A stretch of 64,000 nt of DNA from positions 1 through 64,000 of the forward strand of contig CAJFQL010000001.1 of the NCBI GenBank assembly GCA_904419035.1, given 5' to 3'. Below the pieces are notes generated by a model, which saw only the letters and a list, made by a program, of their open reading frames with translations, did not search any database and was not told the origin of the DNA. The translations under genes were made by a program, and so were the position numbers. Shown piece after piece: positions 43,491 to 52,343 of the stretch (the stretch's first letter is position 1; the number at the start of each line of letters is the position of its first letter). The DNA is from Heritagella caecorum. GTDB taxonomy: Bacteria; Bacillota; Clostridia; Oscillospirales; Acutalibacteraceae.

Positions 43491-43534
43491 ATAATATTTT
43501 CCTTTATTATCGCGCAAAAAAGGGACACTGTCAA
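43491..43534 (-). promoter_or_regulatory. Promoter of the acn-icd-rex operon with overlapping dyad
   Basis: On the minus strand TTGACA (43534-43529), 17 bases, GATAAT (43511-43506). The dyad ATAATA-N8-TATTAT (43491-43510) overlaps the -10 box and the start point. It resembles the ATAA/TTAT boxes used by LysR-type CcpC on Bacillus citB, so citrate-responsive control is possible, by inference only. No Rex box (TTGTGAnnnnnnTCACAA) was seen here. Confidence 0.6.
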
Positions 43535-43582
43535 CCAAATAGCAAACTTATTTCGATTTGTTTACAAGTTTGACAAAATCTT

Positions 43583-44521
43583 TTACAGGACGGCCGCCTG
43601 CTTTAAAAGGAAAATCCACAGGAACACAGTCAAGATGGAAAATAAGGTGGTATATACAACCAGCTGTCCTGCCAGCACGTCGTCTCCCTCCATCTGCTGG
43701 GCCATGGTGTAAGAAGACACGGCGGTGGGGGAAGCCGACATAGAGAGCAGCACGGCTAGTTGTTCATCCCGGAACCCCAATAAAATGGCGATGGTCAGTA
43801 CCAGAGCCGGATAAATCAAAAGTTTTCCGGCCATCCCCGTTAAGAGCTGCCGCCAATACTTTTTGGTATCGGAAAAATGAAACGAAGCGCCCAGTACCAC
43901 AAAAGCCAGAGGAGTTGCCACTTTCGTCAGATCCGACACGGCCTTATCTACCACATACGGCAGCTTTATACCACAGATCAGTAAAATGGCCCCAGCCGCT
44001 GAAGCCAGCACCAAAGGATTTGTCAAAATGCCGCGGATGATACGGCGCATCCGGATTTTCCCACCGCGGAAAATTTCCAGTACAATGACGGACAAAATAT
44101 TGATAAAAGGGACAACAAAGCCGATTACAATAGAAGCAACACCGGCCGCTTCATCGCCAAACAGGGCGATGGTAACCGGCAGCCCAAAAAGCACGAAATT
44201 GCTGCGAAACATGGCCTGAATCATGACGCCCCGGCGCCGGTTTTCTTTTTCTGTACAAACTACAAAAAGTCCAAATAGCAGACAAGCCCCCAGCATACAC
44301 AAAAGGGCAAAAAGAATCAGGCGGGGCTGAAAGCTACTCGACAGATCCGTTGTGTACACATTATAAAAAAGAAGAAGGGGCAAAAAACAACGAAATACGA
44401 TGTTATTCAGTTGTTTTTCGGTACTGTCGGACATCATATGGCAACGTTTTAATAAAAAGCCCACACAAAGCAATAAAAAAAGGGGCCCCACCACGTTAAA
44501 AGACAGAATCAAGTTTTGCAT
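43583..44521 (-). CDS. AEC-family transporter (auxin efflux carrier type)
   Basis: A 312-residue membrane protein with about ten helices. The start LILSFNVVGPLFLLLCVGFL and the C-terminal block LLSMSASPTAVSSYTMAQQM are typical of the AEC/BASS-like carriers, whose characterised bacterial members move malate, malonate or other organic acids. It is upstream of aconitase on the same strand, with its own promoter, so an organic-acid substrate linked to citrate metabolism is plausible but unproven. Confidence 0.9.
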   Translation of the reverse strand: MQNLILSFNVVGPLFLLLCVGFLLKRCHMMSDSTEKQLNNIVFRCFLPLLLFYNVYTTDLSSSFQPRLILFALLCMLGACLLFGLFVVCTEKENRRRGVMIQAMFRSNFVLFGLPVTIALFGDEAAGVASIVIGFVVPFINILSVIVLEIFRGGKIRMRRIIRGILTNPLVLASAAGAILLICGIKLPYVVDKAVSDLTKVATPLAFVVLGASFHFSDTKKYWRQLLTGMAGKLLIYPALVLTIAILLGFRDEQLAVLLSMSASPTAVSSYTMAQQMEGDDVLAGQLVVYTTLFSILTVFLWIFLLKQAAVL

Positions 44522-44564
44522 ACAGAACGATCCTCACTTTTGTCATTTTTCATGAAACAGATAA

Positions 44565-44611
44565 ATTATACCATTCTTTTTGTGATATTGTAAACGGTTT
44601 ATAAATAAACC
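44565..44611 (-). promoter_or_regulatory. Promoter of the AEC gene with upstream palindrome
   Basis: On the minus strand TTACAA (44593-44588), 17 bases, TATAAT (44570-44565). Just upstream of the -35 box is the perfect palindrome GGTTTAT-AA-ATAAACC (44596-44611), the usual position for an activator. Confidence 0.7.
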
Positions 44612-44666
44612 TTTTAAATGAAAAAAATTTCCTTACATGGCTGGGAAATTTCCCCACGGGGAAGAA

Positions 44667-44695
44667 TTGCTCCCACCCCAGAAACGTGATATAAT
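44667..44695 (+). promoter_or_regulatory. Promoter of the 7.5-kb operon starting with the ClpP-like gene
   Basis: TTGCTC (44667-44672), 17 bases, TATAAT (44690-44695). It is the only convincing promoter seen before the terminator at 52301. A short palindrome TTCCCC-ACG-GGGAA lies just upstream (44650-44663). Confidence 0.7.
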
Positions 44696-44790
44696 GCTTA
44701 TCATGGAGGTTTATGACTTTTGTCCATAAGAAAACGAAACGGGTATGAAAGATCCAATCCGCGACAGAATAGTCTTGGAGGTGGTTCTTT

Positions 44791-45573
44791 TTGAAATCCA
44801 GTGAACGAAAACCGACAAAAAACGATGTATTTCTGGCGGCAGAAGAGGGTATGCCCTCGGACCATTATTCGGGGGAGACATCCACATCGCTGCAGGAAAC
44901 CAGTTCTGTTTTGACGGGTGATAAAAATCACCGGATTACCTGTTTGACAATTATCGGGCAAATCGAAGGGCACTATATTCTCTCTTCGCAGAACAAAACA
45001 ACCAAATATGAACATGTCATCCCGCTGCTTGTCGCGATTGAAGAAGATCCCAATACCGATGGTTTACTGGTACTTCTGAACACGGTGGGGGGCGATGTGG
45101 AAGCGGGCCTTGCCCTGGCGGAACTGTTAGCCGGGATGAAAAAACCAACGGTATCCCTGGTATTAGGGGGAGGACATTCTATCGGTGTCCCCTTGGCGGT
45201 AGCGGCCAAGCATTCGTTTATCGTGCCGTCTGCCACTATGACCATTCACCCGGTTCGGATGAATGGCCTGATGTTGGGCGTACCACAAACGCTGGAATAC
45301 TTTCAGCGCATGCAGGACCGTATTACCACGTTTGTGGCCCATAATTCCCGTATCAGCCCGGAACGGTTCTTACAGCTTGCTATGAACACCGAAGAACTGG
45401 TGATGGATGTGGGCACGGTTCTGGACGGTTCAGCGGCCGTGCGGGAAGGACTGATCGACACACTGGGATCCTTATCCGACGCGCTTTCGTGTCTGTACGA
45501 TATGATTGATACGCAGCGGAAAAAAGAAGACAAAAAGGGGAAAAAAACACAGGGCAAAAAAAAGACGTCCTGA
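44791..45573 (+). CDS. ClpP-like serine protease (TepA/YmfB type)
   Basis: A 260-residue protein of the ClpP/SppA superfamily. The oxyanion region is NTVGGDVEAGLALAELL, the likely nucleophile Ser lies in GGGHSIGVPLAVAA, and the His in TMTIHPVRMNG. N- and C-terminal extensions are Lys-rich and without signal peptide; the tail (KKEDKKGKKTQGKKKTS) may contact membrane or nucleic acid. Bacillus TepA has been linked to protein export and signal-peptide turnover. TTG is the start, nine bases after GGAGG. It opens the operon with uppP and ftsK. Confidence 0.85.
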   Translation: MKSSERKPTKNDVFLAAEEGMPSDHYSGETSTSLQETSSVLTGDKNHRITCLTIIGQIEGHYILSSQNKTTKYEHVIPLLVAIEEDPNTDGLLVLLNTVGGDVEAGLALAELLAGMKKPTVSLVLGGGHSIGVPLAVAAKHSFIVPSATMTIHPVRMNGLMLGVPQTLEYFQRMQDRITTFVAHNSRISPERFLQLAMNTEELVMDVGTVLDGSAAVREGLIDTLGSLSDALSCLYDMIDTQRKKEDKKGKKTQGKKKTS

Positions 45574-45631
45574 TCCCCGCAGATCGGCGGAAATTCCGCC
45601 GAAATACATCGAATTGGAGGGACTTTGTAAA

Positions 45632-46573
45632 ATGGAGATTTGGGAAGCTATTATACAAGGGATTATTCAGGGAGCGACTGAGTTCCTTCCCATATCCAGT
45701 AGCGGGCACCTGGCTTTGACACAGCATGTTATGGGAGCCCAGCCGGAAAGCCTGTTTTTCGACATCATGCTGCATGTGGGTACGCTGGTAGCGGTTTTGG
45801 CTGTCTACTATAAAATCGTGTGGCGCATGATTAAAGAATTCGTTTTTCTGGTGCGCGATGTGTGTACCGGCCAGTTCCATTGGAAAACGATGAGCGATGA
45901 CCGCCGGCTGCTTATGATGCTGATCATTGGCCTTTTGCCGTTGTTTTTGCTGTTTTTACCGGTACCGGGCACGGGCATGAAAATTAAAGATTATGCAGAC
46001 CTGTGGGCTACCGACAGCAGTATCTTGCTGGAGGGGGTCGCGCTGCTGGCAACGGCTGCTTTGCTTACCATTGGCATTTTCTTCAGCCGCCGGTATTCGA
46101 AAAAGGTGATTCTCACCAGCGATGGACGGAAAATGCGTTTTGATGGACGCAAAAAATACCATACGATCGACGCTTTGTGTGTGGGGGTAACCCAGTGTCT
46201 GGCCGCCATTTTCCCGGGCCTTTCCCGTTCGGGTTCCACACTTTCGGTTTCGCTGATGCGCGGTATCAATAAACAAAAAGCACTGGATTATTCCTTTGTA
46301 CTGGGGATTCCGGCCATTTTAGCTGCGGCCGTTTTGTCGATGAAAGATATCAGCAGCGATCCGGTTGAAATCAGTACAGGCGCTGTGATTGCGGGCATGA
46401 TTGCAGCGGCTATTGTCGGATTTCTGGCTATTAAACTGTTTAAATGGATGCTCGCCAGCGATAAACTCTTTATTTTCGCTGTTTACGCCTTTGTTTTGGG
46501 GCTTGCCACTGTTGTTGTTGCCTTGATTGAACAGAGCACGGGTACCAACTTATTTACCGGCATGCCGCTTTAA
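45632..46573 (+). CDS. uppP: Undecaprenyl-diphosphatase UppP (BacA)
   Basis: A 313-residue membrane enzyme that dephosphorylates undecaprenyl pyrophosphate, recycling the lipid carrier for cell-wall synthesis and giving bacitracin tolerance. The two signature blocks are EFLPISSSGHLAL and FPGLSRSGSTLS. The start is ATG 45632 with TTGGAGGG upstream; the frame opens 42 codons earlier inside the previous gene. A cytoplasmic loop of about 25 residues (RKMRFDGRKKYHT) separates the halves. Confidence 0.95.
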   Translation: MEIWEAIIQGIIQGATEFLPISSSGHLALTQHVMGAQPESLFFDIMLHVGTLVAVLAVYYKIVWRMIKEFVFLVRDVCTGQFHWKTMSDDRRLLMMLIIGLLPLFLLFLPVPGTGMKIKDYADLWATDSSILLEGVALLATAALLTIGIFFSRRYSKKVILTSDGRKMRFDGRKKYHTIDALCVGVTQCLAAIFPGLSRSGSTLSVSLMRGINKQKALDYSFVLGIPAILAAAVLSMKDISSDPVEISTGAVIAGMIAAAIVGFLAIKLFKWMLASDKLFIFAVYAFVLGLATVVVALIEQSTGTNLFTGMPL

Positions 46574-46614
46574 AAAAACGTTTTGATTCTACATAGCATA
46601 AGGAAGTAACAACC

Positions 46615-49236
46615 ATGGCAACACGTAAGAAAACGAAAACATCCACCAAAAAAGAAGCACCCGCCCGGCGGTCACCGGCTCAAAGCCGGACGGCGTCCCG
46701 GAGCCGCACGACCCGGTCGCGTTCGGCTCCGGCCGCTGTGCAGCCGGCTCTTACGCCCGAACAGCAAAAACAGCGCAACCAGGTAAGGGCGGTTATTCTT
46801 TTTGCGGTGTCTATTCTACTGTTTTGCCTGGTATTAGTGCCCGGGGATTCCCTGTGGCGGTGGTTTCATGAACTGCTGCCCGGTTTATTTGGCATTTGGG
46901 CTATTTTGTGGCCGGTACTCCTCATGTACATTGCCGTAATTACCGCGCTGGAAAAAAGAAAAGGGAAACTCCGTTCACAGATCATTTCCATGTCGTGCGT
47001 GATCCTTTTATGCTGCGCCAGCAGTTTTATTTTTGAGAATAACCAACCGCCGCAGGGAAACTTCTTTACGCTTCTTAGCGAGTTTTACATGCATGGCGTG
47101 CACGGTGGCGGCGCCGGCCTATTGGGTAGTTTGATCGGGTGGCCATTTTTACAGTTGCTTGGCAGTGTGGGTTCCAAAATCGTCATTTTACTGATCCTAT
47201 TTGTAGCGATCATGCTGCTGACCGGAACCACCCTGGTACAATTGTTCCGCACGCTTTCCCGCCCCGCCCGTGCGGCTATCCAGGTGAGAGAACGCCATCG
47301 GGAAGAAAAGGCGGCCGCTGCACCGGCGGAACCCATCGATATTCCGCTGCCGGCTCATCCGGTACAGTCGGCTGGCAAACCGGTGATCAATGAAAAGCAG
47401 TCCCGTGTAGTCGCAGCGGCTAGTGCGATGAACCAGCCTATTGATATTCCCGGTCCTCATTCGACCGAAAATCAGGTGGCGGCAAAAGAAAAGCAGCCCG
47501 GCAATCTACAGGAAGCGGTACAGGCTGCCAGTAAAGCCTCCATGGATCCCGGTGCATTCCATGCCGCGGCGCAATCGGATTCTGCCCCTGTGTCAGAGAC
47601 AAAGGAAGAAGAGGAAAATCCTTCTATAAAGAAACTGCTGGAAACGACCCGACAGGCTCAGCAAACCCACGCAGATAAACCCCAAAACGCGGAACCGTCC
47701 GTACCACCGGCCCAAACGAAGCCGGTACCTTCTGCGTTGCCCGAAACCAACGAAGAAGGTACGTATCATTTTCCGCCGCTTTCGTTGCTGGAGACCAGTA
47801 AAGTAGCAGATACCCGCAGCGAAACGGAAGAACTGCAAACGAACGGTGATATGCTGGTACAGACACTGAAAAGTTTTGGAGTAACGGCCCGCATTGTGGA
47901 TATTTCCCGTGGGCCGTCAGTTACCCGGTACGAATTGCAGCCTGCCGCCGGGGTGAAAATCAGTAAAATTACAAATCTGTCGGATGATATTGCCATGAAT
48001 CTGGCCGCTTCCGGTGTTCGTATCGAAGCCCCTATTCCCGGTAAGGCAGCCGTAGGCATTGAAGTGCCCAATAAAACCCGCAGTGTGGTGCGGATGCGCG
48101 ACCTGATGGAATCCAATACGTTTACCATGGCCAAAAGCAAGCTGACTGTCGCACTGGGCCGAGACTTGGCCGGTGCGGTGGCGGTGGCAGATCTGGCGAA
48201 AATGCCCCATTTGCTCATTGCCGGTACCACCGGTTCCGGTAAATCGGTTTGCGTCAACTCTATGATTGTCAGTATTCTGTATAAATCCACACCGGATGAA
48301 GTGCGGTTTTTACTGATCGACCCTAAAGTGGTGGAATTCGGTGTGTATAATGGGATTCCGCATCTGCTGGTACCCGTTGTTACGGATCCCCGCAAAGCGG
48401 CGGGGGCCTTAAACTGGGCGGTGACCGAAATGCTGAAGCGGTATAAAATTTTTGCCCAGTGCAACGTACGCGATTTGGCCGGGTATAACCGCTTGGCACA
48501 GGAACGGGGATATAAAGACGAAGACGGGCAGCCTATGCTGCACATGCCCCAGATTGTAATTATTATCGACGAATTGAGCGACCTGATGATGGCCGCCCCC
48601 AACGAAGTGGAAGACTCGATCTGCCGTTTGGCCCAGATGGCCCGGGCGGCTGGTATGCACCTTGTTGTGGCCACACAGCGGCCTTCCGTCGATGTTGTCA
48701 CGGGTCTGATTAAAGCCAACATCCCCAGCCGGATTGCGTTAACCGTATCCAACGGGGTGGATTCTCGAACCATTTTGGACAGCGTGGGAGCCGAAAAATT
48801 GTTGGGACAAGGGGACATGCTGTTTTCGCCCATTGGCGCCCAAAAGCCCATGCGGATTCAAGGTTGCTTTGTGTCGGACAGTGAAATCGAATCCATCGTC
48901 AATTTCCTGAAGAAGTCCCAGAATTCTGACTACGATGAGAATATCATGGATGAAATCGAGAAAAATGCCGTGGCAGAACACAAAGGGGAAGAATCGGGTA
49001 ATACGGATTCCGGTGATCCCATGATGAACGATGCCATCAAATGTGTGGTGGAAGCCGGACAAGCTTCTACTTCGTTGCTGCAGCGCCGGTTGCGCCTGGG
49101 CTATGCCCGTGCCGGACGGCTCATTGATGAAATGGAACAAATGGGCATTGTAGGGCCGCATGAGGGGTCCAAACCGCGCGCTGTCCTCATGACGTATCAA
49201 CAGTATTTGGAGCGGCAGGCGCAGCAGTCTGAATAA
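46615..49236 (+). CDS. ftsK: DNA translocase FtsK/SpoIIIE
   Basis: An 873-residue motor that pumps chromosomal DNA through the division or sporulation septum. A basic start (RKKTKTSTKKEAPARRSPAQ) precedes four membrane helices (about residues 55-205), a Pro/Gln-rich linker, and the RecA-like motor with Walker A IAGTTGSGKSVCVNS near residue 540 and Walker B QIVIIIDELSDLM. The gamma winged-helix domain at the C-terminus (LLQRRLRLGYARAGRLIDEM) reads KOPS-like polarity sites. Whether it acts as vegetative FtsK/SftA or sporulation SpoIIIE cannot be told. Confidence 0.95.
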   Translation: MATRKKTKTSTKKEAPARRSPAQSRTASRSRTTRSRSAPAAVQPALTPEQQKQRNQVRAVILFAVSILLFCLVLVPGDSLWRWFHELLPGLFGIWAILWPVLLMYIAVITALEKRKGKLRSQIISMSCVILLCCASSFIFENNQPPQGNFFTLLSEFYMHGVHGGGAGLLGSLIGWPFLQLLGSVGSKIVILLILFVAIMLLTGTTLVQLFRTLSRPARAAIQVRERHREEKAAAAPAEPIDIPLPAHPVQSAGKPVINEKQSRVVAAASAMNQPIDIPGPHSTENQVAAKEKQPGNLQEAVQAASKASMDPGAFHAAAQSDSAPVSETKEEEENPSIKKLLETTRQAQQTHADKPQNAEPSVPPAQTKPVPSALPETNEEGTYHFPPLSLLETSKVADTRSETEELQTNGDMLVQTLKSFGVTARIVDISRGPSVTRYELQPAAGVKISKITNLSDDIAMNLAASGVRIEAPIPGKAAVGIEVPNKTRSVVRMRDLMESNTFTMAKSKLTVALGRDLAGAVAVADLAKMPHLLIAGTTGSGKSVCVNSMIVSILYKSTPDEVRFLLIDPKVVEFGVYNGIPHLLVPVVTDPRKAAGALNWAVTEMLKRYKIFAQCNVRDLAGYNRLAQERGYKDEDGQPMLHMPQIVIIIDELSDLMMAAPNEVEDSICRLAQMARAAGMHLVVATQRPSVDVVTGLIKANIPSRIALTVSNGVDSRTILDSVGAEKLLGQGDMLFSPIGAQKPMRIQGCFVSDSEIESIVNFLKKSQNSDYDENIMDEIEKNAVAEHKGEESGNTDSGDPMMNDAIKCVVEAGQASTSLLQRRLRLGYARAGRLIDEMEQMGIVGPHEGSKPRAVLMTYQQYLERQAQQSE

Positions 49237-49264
49237 GGATATAGGAAAACAGGAGGTGCCGCGA

Positions 49265-51175
49265 TTGGCCTTTTTGCCGATAACAATGGAAGAAGTAAAA
49301 GCCCGGGGATGGGATGCGCCGGATTTTGTTGTGGTGACGGGGGATGCTTACGTCGATCACAATACATTCGGTACGGCCATTATTTCCCGCGTGCTGGAAA
49401 GTCATGGCTACCGGGTAGCCATTTTAGCGCAGCCGGATTGGCACAGCGACCGGGATTTTACCCGGTTTGGCCGGCCTAAACTAGGGTTTATGGTGAATTC
49501 GGGCAACATTGATTCGATGGTGGCCCACTACACCACGGCGAGAAAACGCCGCAGCAGCGATGCCTATTCGCCCGGCCGGAAAACCGGCTACCGTCCGGAT
49601 CGGGCAGTTACGGTTTATACCCGGGCGCTAAAACGGCTGTACCCGGATGTTCCGGTTATTATCGGCGGGTTGGAAGCTTCCCTGCGCCGTTTCGCCCATT
49701 ATGACTACTGGGATAATTCGGTACATCCTTCGATTTTGGTGGAAAGCGGTGCCGACTTACTGTCATTTGGTATGGGGGAAAAACAGACCGTTCTCATTGC
49801 GGACCGGCTAAAAAGCGGGGAACCGATTACATCGATCCGGGATATCCGGGGCACGTGCTATCTGGTTCCGGTTTCTGAATACCAGCCGGGCCCGGCAGCA
49901 GAATGTCCCAGCTATGAACAAGTCTGTGCCTCCAAACTCGATTACGCGATTTCCTGCCGCAAACAACAAGATGAACAGGACGCCGTCCGCGGCAAACGGG
50001 TGATTCAGCGCCACGGCCATCAGATGTTGGTGCAAAACCCGCCGATGGAGCCCCTTACTACCGAAGAATTGGATGCTGTGTATGAATTGCCGTACGAAGG
50101 CACGTATCACCCGGTTTATGAGCCCATGGGGGGCGTACCGGCCATTGAAGAAGTGGAATTTTCCATTACCCACAATCGCGGTTGTTTTGGTGCCTGCAAT
50201 TTCTGCTCGATTGCATTTCATCAGGGGCGCGCTATCACGACGCGCAGCGAAGCATCGGTTTTACGAGAAGCGCGCAAACTAACGCAGCGTCCCAATTTTA
50301 AGGGCTATATTCACGACGTCGGCGGTCCCACCGCCAATTTCCGCCATCCCTCCTGCGAAAAGCAGAAGACCCAGGGATTGTGCAAAGGAAAAAAATGCCT
50401 GGCTCCCAAAGCATGCCCGGCTTTGCAAGCCGATCACCGGGAGTATCTGCATTTACTGCGCTCACTCAGAGAGCTGCCGGGTGTGAAGAAAGTCTTTATT
50501 CGCTCCGGAATCCGGTATGATTACATGTTGCAAGATAAGAGCGATGAATTTTTGCGGGAACTGGTCAAATACCATGTGAGCGGCCAGTTGCGTGTGGCGC
50601 CGGAACACTGTTCGGCTCATGTGCTGGACTGTATGGGGAAACCCCATATTGAGTTATACCGGCAATTTCAAAAGAAATTCTATGCGGAAACCAAGCGAAT
50701 TGGAAAGGAACAGTACTTGGTACCTTATCTGATGTCGTCCCATCCGGGCAGCACGCTACAAGATGCCATTGAACTGGCCCAATTTCTAAAGGAAGAACAT
50801 CTACGTCCCGAACAGGTACAGGATTTTTACCCCACACCGGGCACGATTTCTACCTGTATGTTCTATACGGGGCTGGACCCCTATACACTAAAAGAAATCT
50901 TTGTACCCCGTACCGACCACGAAAAGGGTTTACAGCGTGCCCTTTTACAGTACTATGAACCCAAAAACCATCACGCCGTGGTAGAGGCCTTAAAAAAGGC
51001 CGGCCGTACCGATTTAATCGGAACCGGGCCCAAATGCCTGGTACGGCCGCTGCCCGGTGATCTTCCCCCCAAGAAGAAAGGGGATGAAAAAACGTGGCCT
51101 TCTCATGGTGGACACACCGGGACAAAAAGGAAACCGCCGAAAAACAACCGAAGGGGAAAAGGGCGAAACGGCTGA
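49265..51175 (+). CDS. YgiQ-family radical SAM protein
   Basis: A protein of about 636 residues. The radical-SAM cluster motif is GCFGACNFCSIAFHQGR. The N-terminal domain FVVVTGDAYVDHNTFGTAII looks like a cobalamin-binding-like fold, and a C-terminal DUF3362-like part (VQDFYPTPGTISTCMFYTG) follows. Extra cysteines in SCEKQKTQGLCKGKKCLAPK may bind a further cluster. The reaction is unknown; the family is widespread in anaerobes. TTG 49265 fits AGGAGG best; GTG 49256 is too close to it. The last 28 codons overlap the next gene and are Lys/Arg-rich. Confidence 0.9.
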   Translation: MAFLPITMEEVKARGWDAPDFVVVTGDAYVDHNTFGTAIISRVLESHGYRVAILAQPDWHSDRDFTRFGRPKLGFMVNSGNIDSMVAHYTTARKRRSSDAYSPGRKTGYRPDRAVTVYTRALKRLYPDVPVIIGGLEASLRRFAHYDYWDNSVHPSILVESGADLLSFGMGEKQTVLIADRLKSGEPITSIRDIRGTCYLVPVSEYQPGPAAECPSYEQVCASKLDYAISCRKQQDEQDAVRGKRVIQRHGHQMLVQNPPMEPLTTEELDAVYELPYEGTYHPVYEPMGGVPAIEEVEFSITHNRGCFGACNFCSIAFHQGRAITTRSEASVLREARKLTQRPNFKGYIHDVGGPTANFRHPSCEKQKTQGLCKGKKCLAPKACPALQADHREYLHLLRSLRELPGVKKVFIRSGIRYDYMLQDKSDEFLRELVKYHVSGQLRVAPEHCSAHVLDCMGKPHIELYRQFQKKFYAETKRIGKEQYLVPYLMSSHPGSTLQDAIELAQFLKEEHLRPEQVQDFYPTPGTISTCMFYTGLDPYTLKEIFVPRTDHEKGLQRALLQYYEPKNHHAVVEALKKAGRTDLIGTGPKCLVRPLPGDLPPKKKGDEKTWPSHGGHTGTKRKPPKNNRRGKGRNG

Positions 51176-52092
51176 TTTCCCTCTGTTGCGTGACTGTTGT
51201 TTTGGCCGGTATCATCCTGACGAATCTTTTCCCCGATATGATTCCGGTCTTGCGAAGCGGGCTGCAAATTCGGGAAGCCGCCGATTATGTGGCATCCTAT
51301 CCCTTTTCGGTACATGTACTGCAAGTGGGGAATGCCGATGCCATCTATCTGCATACCCAGCAAGCTGATATTTTAATCGACGGTGGTACCTATGATTGTG
51401 GGCCGGTGATTTGCCAGTATCTGCAAAGGCGGAACGTGACAAAACTGGATTTGGTCATCAATACCCATGCTGATGAAGACCATTTTGGCGGGCTGCCAGC
51501 CGTGCTGGAGCAGTTCCCCGTCGAAGAATATTGGTGCACAACACTAACGGTAGAAGATAAGCTGGGCCGGTATCAGGAAGTGAGCCGTATACTGGAAGAG
51601 AAAAAGATTCCGGTATATACCCCAAAAGTGGGGGAGTGGAAAAACTTTGACGCATTGTCCCTGCGGGTGTTGGGCCCTACGGATACAACACGACAAGACA
51701 GCAACAATCGCTCGCTGGTCCTTCGGGCTTGCTATCAGCAAACATCCCTTTTATTGATGGGGGATGCGGAAAAGGAAGAAGAAAACGATCTTCTTGCCAC
51801 TTGGGCACAACCGGCATTACAAGCCGATCTGATTAAAATTGGCCATCATGGCAGCCGCTTTTCTTCTACAGAAGAATGGCTGCAGGCGGTCTCTCCACAG
51901 GGTGCCCTGATTAGTGGGCAAGGGGATTACCCTTATAAAGAAGTGCTAGACAGGTTACATGATCTGCATGTGTCAACTTTCACTACCGAAGAAGAAGGTA
52001 CGCTGGTTTGCGGCAGCGATGGCCTGTCCTGGTATATACGAACAGATAATGGAACGGAGGCTCATTTTACCCATGAAACAACTGATTATTGA
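51094..52092 (+). CDS. ComEC-like metallo-beta-lactamase-fold hydrolase, membrane-anchored
   Basis: A 332-residue MBL protein. One N-terminal membrane helix (LISLCCVTVVLAGIILTNLF) exports the catalytic domain. The metal motif is NTHADEDHFGG (H-x-D-x-D-H), with DILIDGG before it and IKIGHHGSRFSS after. It resembles the C-terminal domain of ComEC, thought to be a nuclease that degrades one DNA strand during uptake, but stand-alone copies have unknown roles. GTG is the start, overlapping ygiQ by 82 bases. The next gene encodes DUF3006, a common partner. Confidence 0.88.
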   Translation: MAFSWWTHRDKKETAEKQPKGKRAKRLISLCCVTVVLAGIILTNLFPDMIPVLRSGLQIREAADYVASYPFSVHVLQVGNADAIYLHTQQADILIDGGTYDCGPVICQYLQRRNVTKLDLVINTHADEDHFGGLPAVLEQFPVEEYWCTTLTVEDKLGRYQEVSRILEEKKIPVYTPKVGEWKNFDALSLRVLGPTDTTRQDSNNRSLVLRACYQQTSLLLMGDAEKEEENDLLATWAQPALQADLIKIGHHGSRFSSTEEWLQAVSPQGALISGQGDYPYKEVLDRLHDLHVSTFTTEEEGTLVCGSDGLSWYIRTDNGTEAHFTHETTDY

Positions 52093-52294
52093 TCGCTTTG
52101 AAGGCACCTTTGCGATTTGTGAAGACAGCGAACAGAAGTATTTTGCCATTGAAAAAGAGGAACTGCCGTCTGGTGCCAAAGAAGGTACCGTATTGCAAAT
52201 CGATGCTCAAGGCGTTTTATCCATTGATGAGGCCGAAACCAATCGACGCCGTCAGCGCATGCTGGAGAAGCAGAGAAAGTTATTCGGGGAATAA
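52073..52294 (+). CDS. DUF3006 family small protein
   Basis: A 73-residue protein starting MKQLIIDRFEGTFAICED, the typical DUF3006 opening (small beta barrel). The C-terminal half is a charged helix (ETNRRRQRMLEKQRKLFGE). DUF3006 genes commonly follow ComEC-like hydrolases, and here it overlaps the MBL gene by 20 bases, so a shared function is likely. It has GGAGG upstream and is the last gene of the operon. Confidence 0.85.
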   Translation: MKQLIIDRFEGTFAICEDSEQKYFAIEKEELPSGAKEGTVLQIDAQGVLSIDEAETNRRRQRMLEKQRKLFGE

Positions 52295-52300
52295 AAAAGA

Positions 52301-52339
52301 AAAAGAAGCGGTACCCGCTGTGAGGGGTACCGCTTCTTT
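52301..52339. terminator. Bidirectional terminator between DUF3006 and metH
   Basis: AAAGAAGCGGTACCC and GGGTACCGCTTCTTT form a perfect 15-bp stem. It ends the long plus-strand operon and the minus-strand methionine operon. Confidence 0.93.
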
Positions 52340-52343
52340 TCTT

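Noticed and set aside
43500..43600. Possible Rex operator near the aconitase promoter
   Set aside because: TTGTTTACAAGTTTGACAA has TTGT and ACAA pieces but not the 18-bp Rex symmetry.
44703..44748. Short ORFs in the leader of the ClpP-like gene
   Set aside because: Two frames of 8 and 11 codons exist, but one lacks a ribosome site and in the other it is too close to the ATG.
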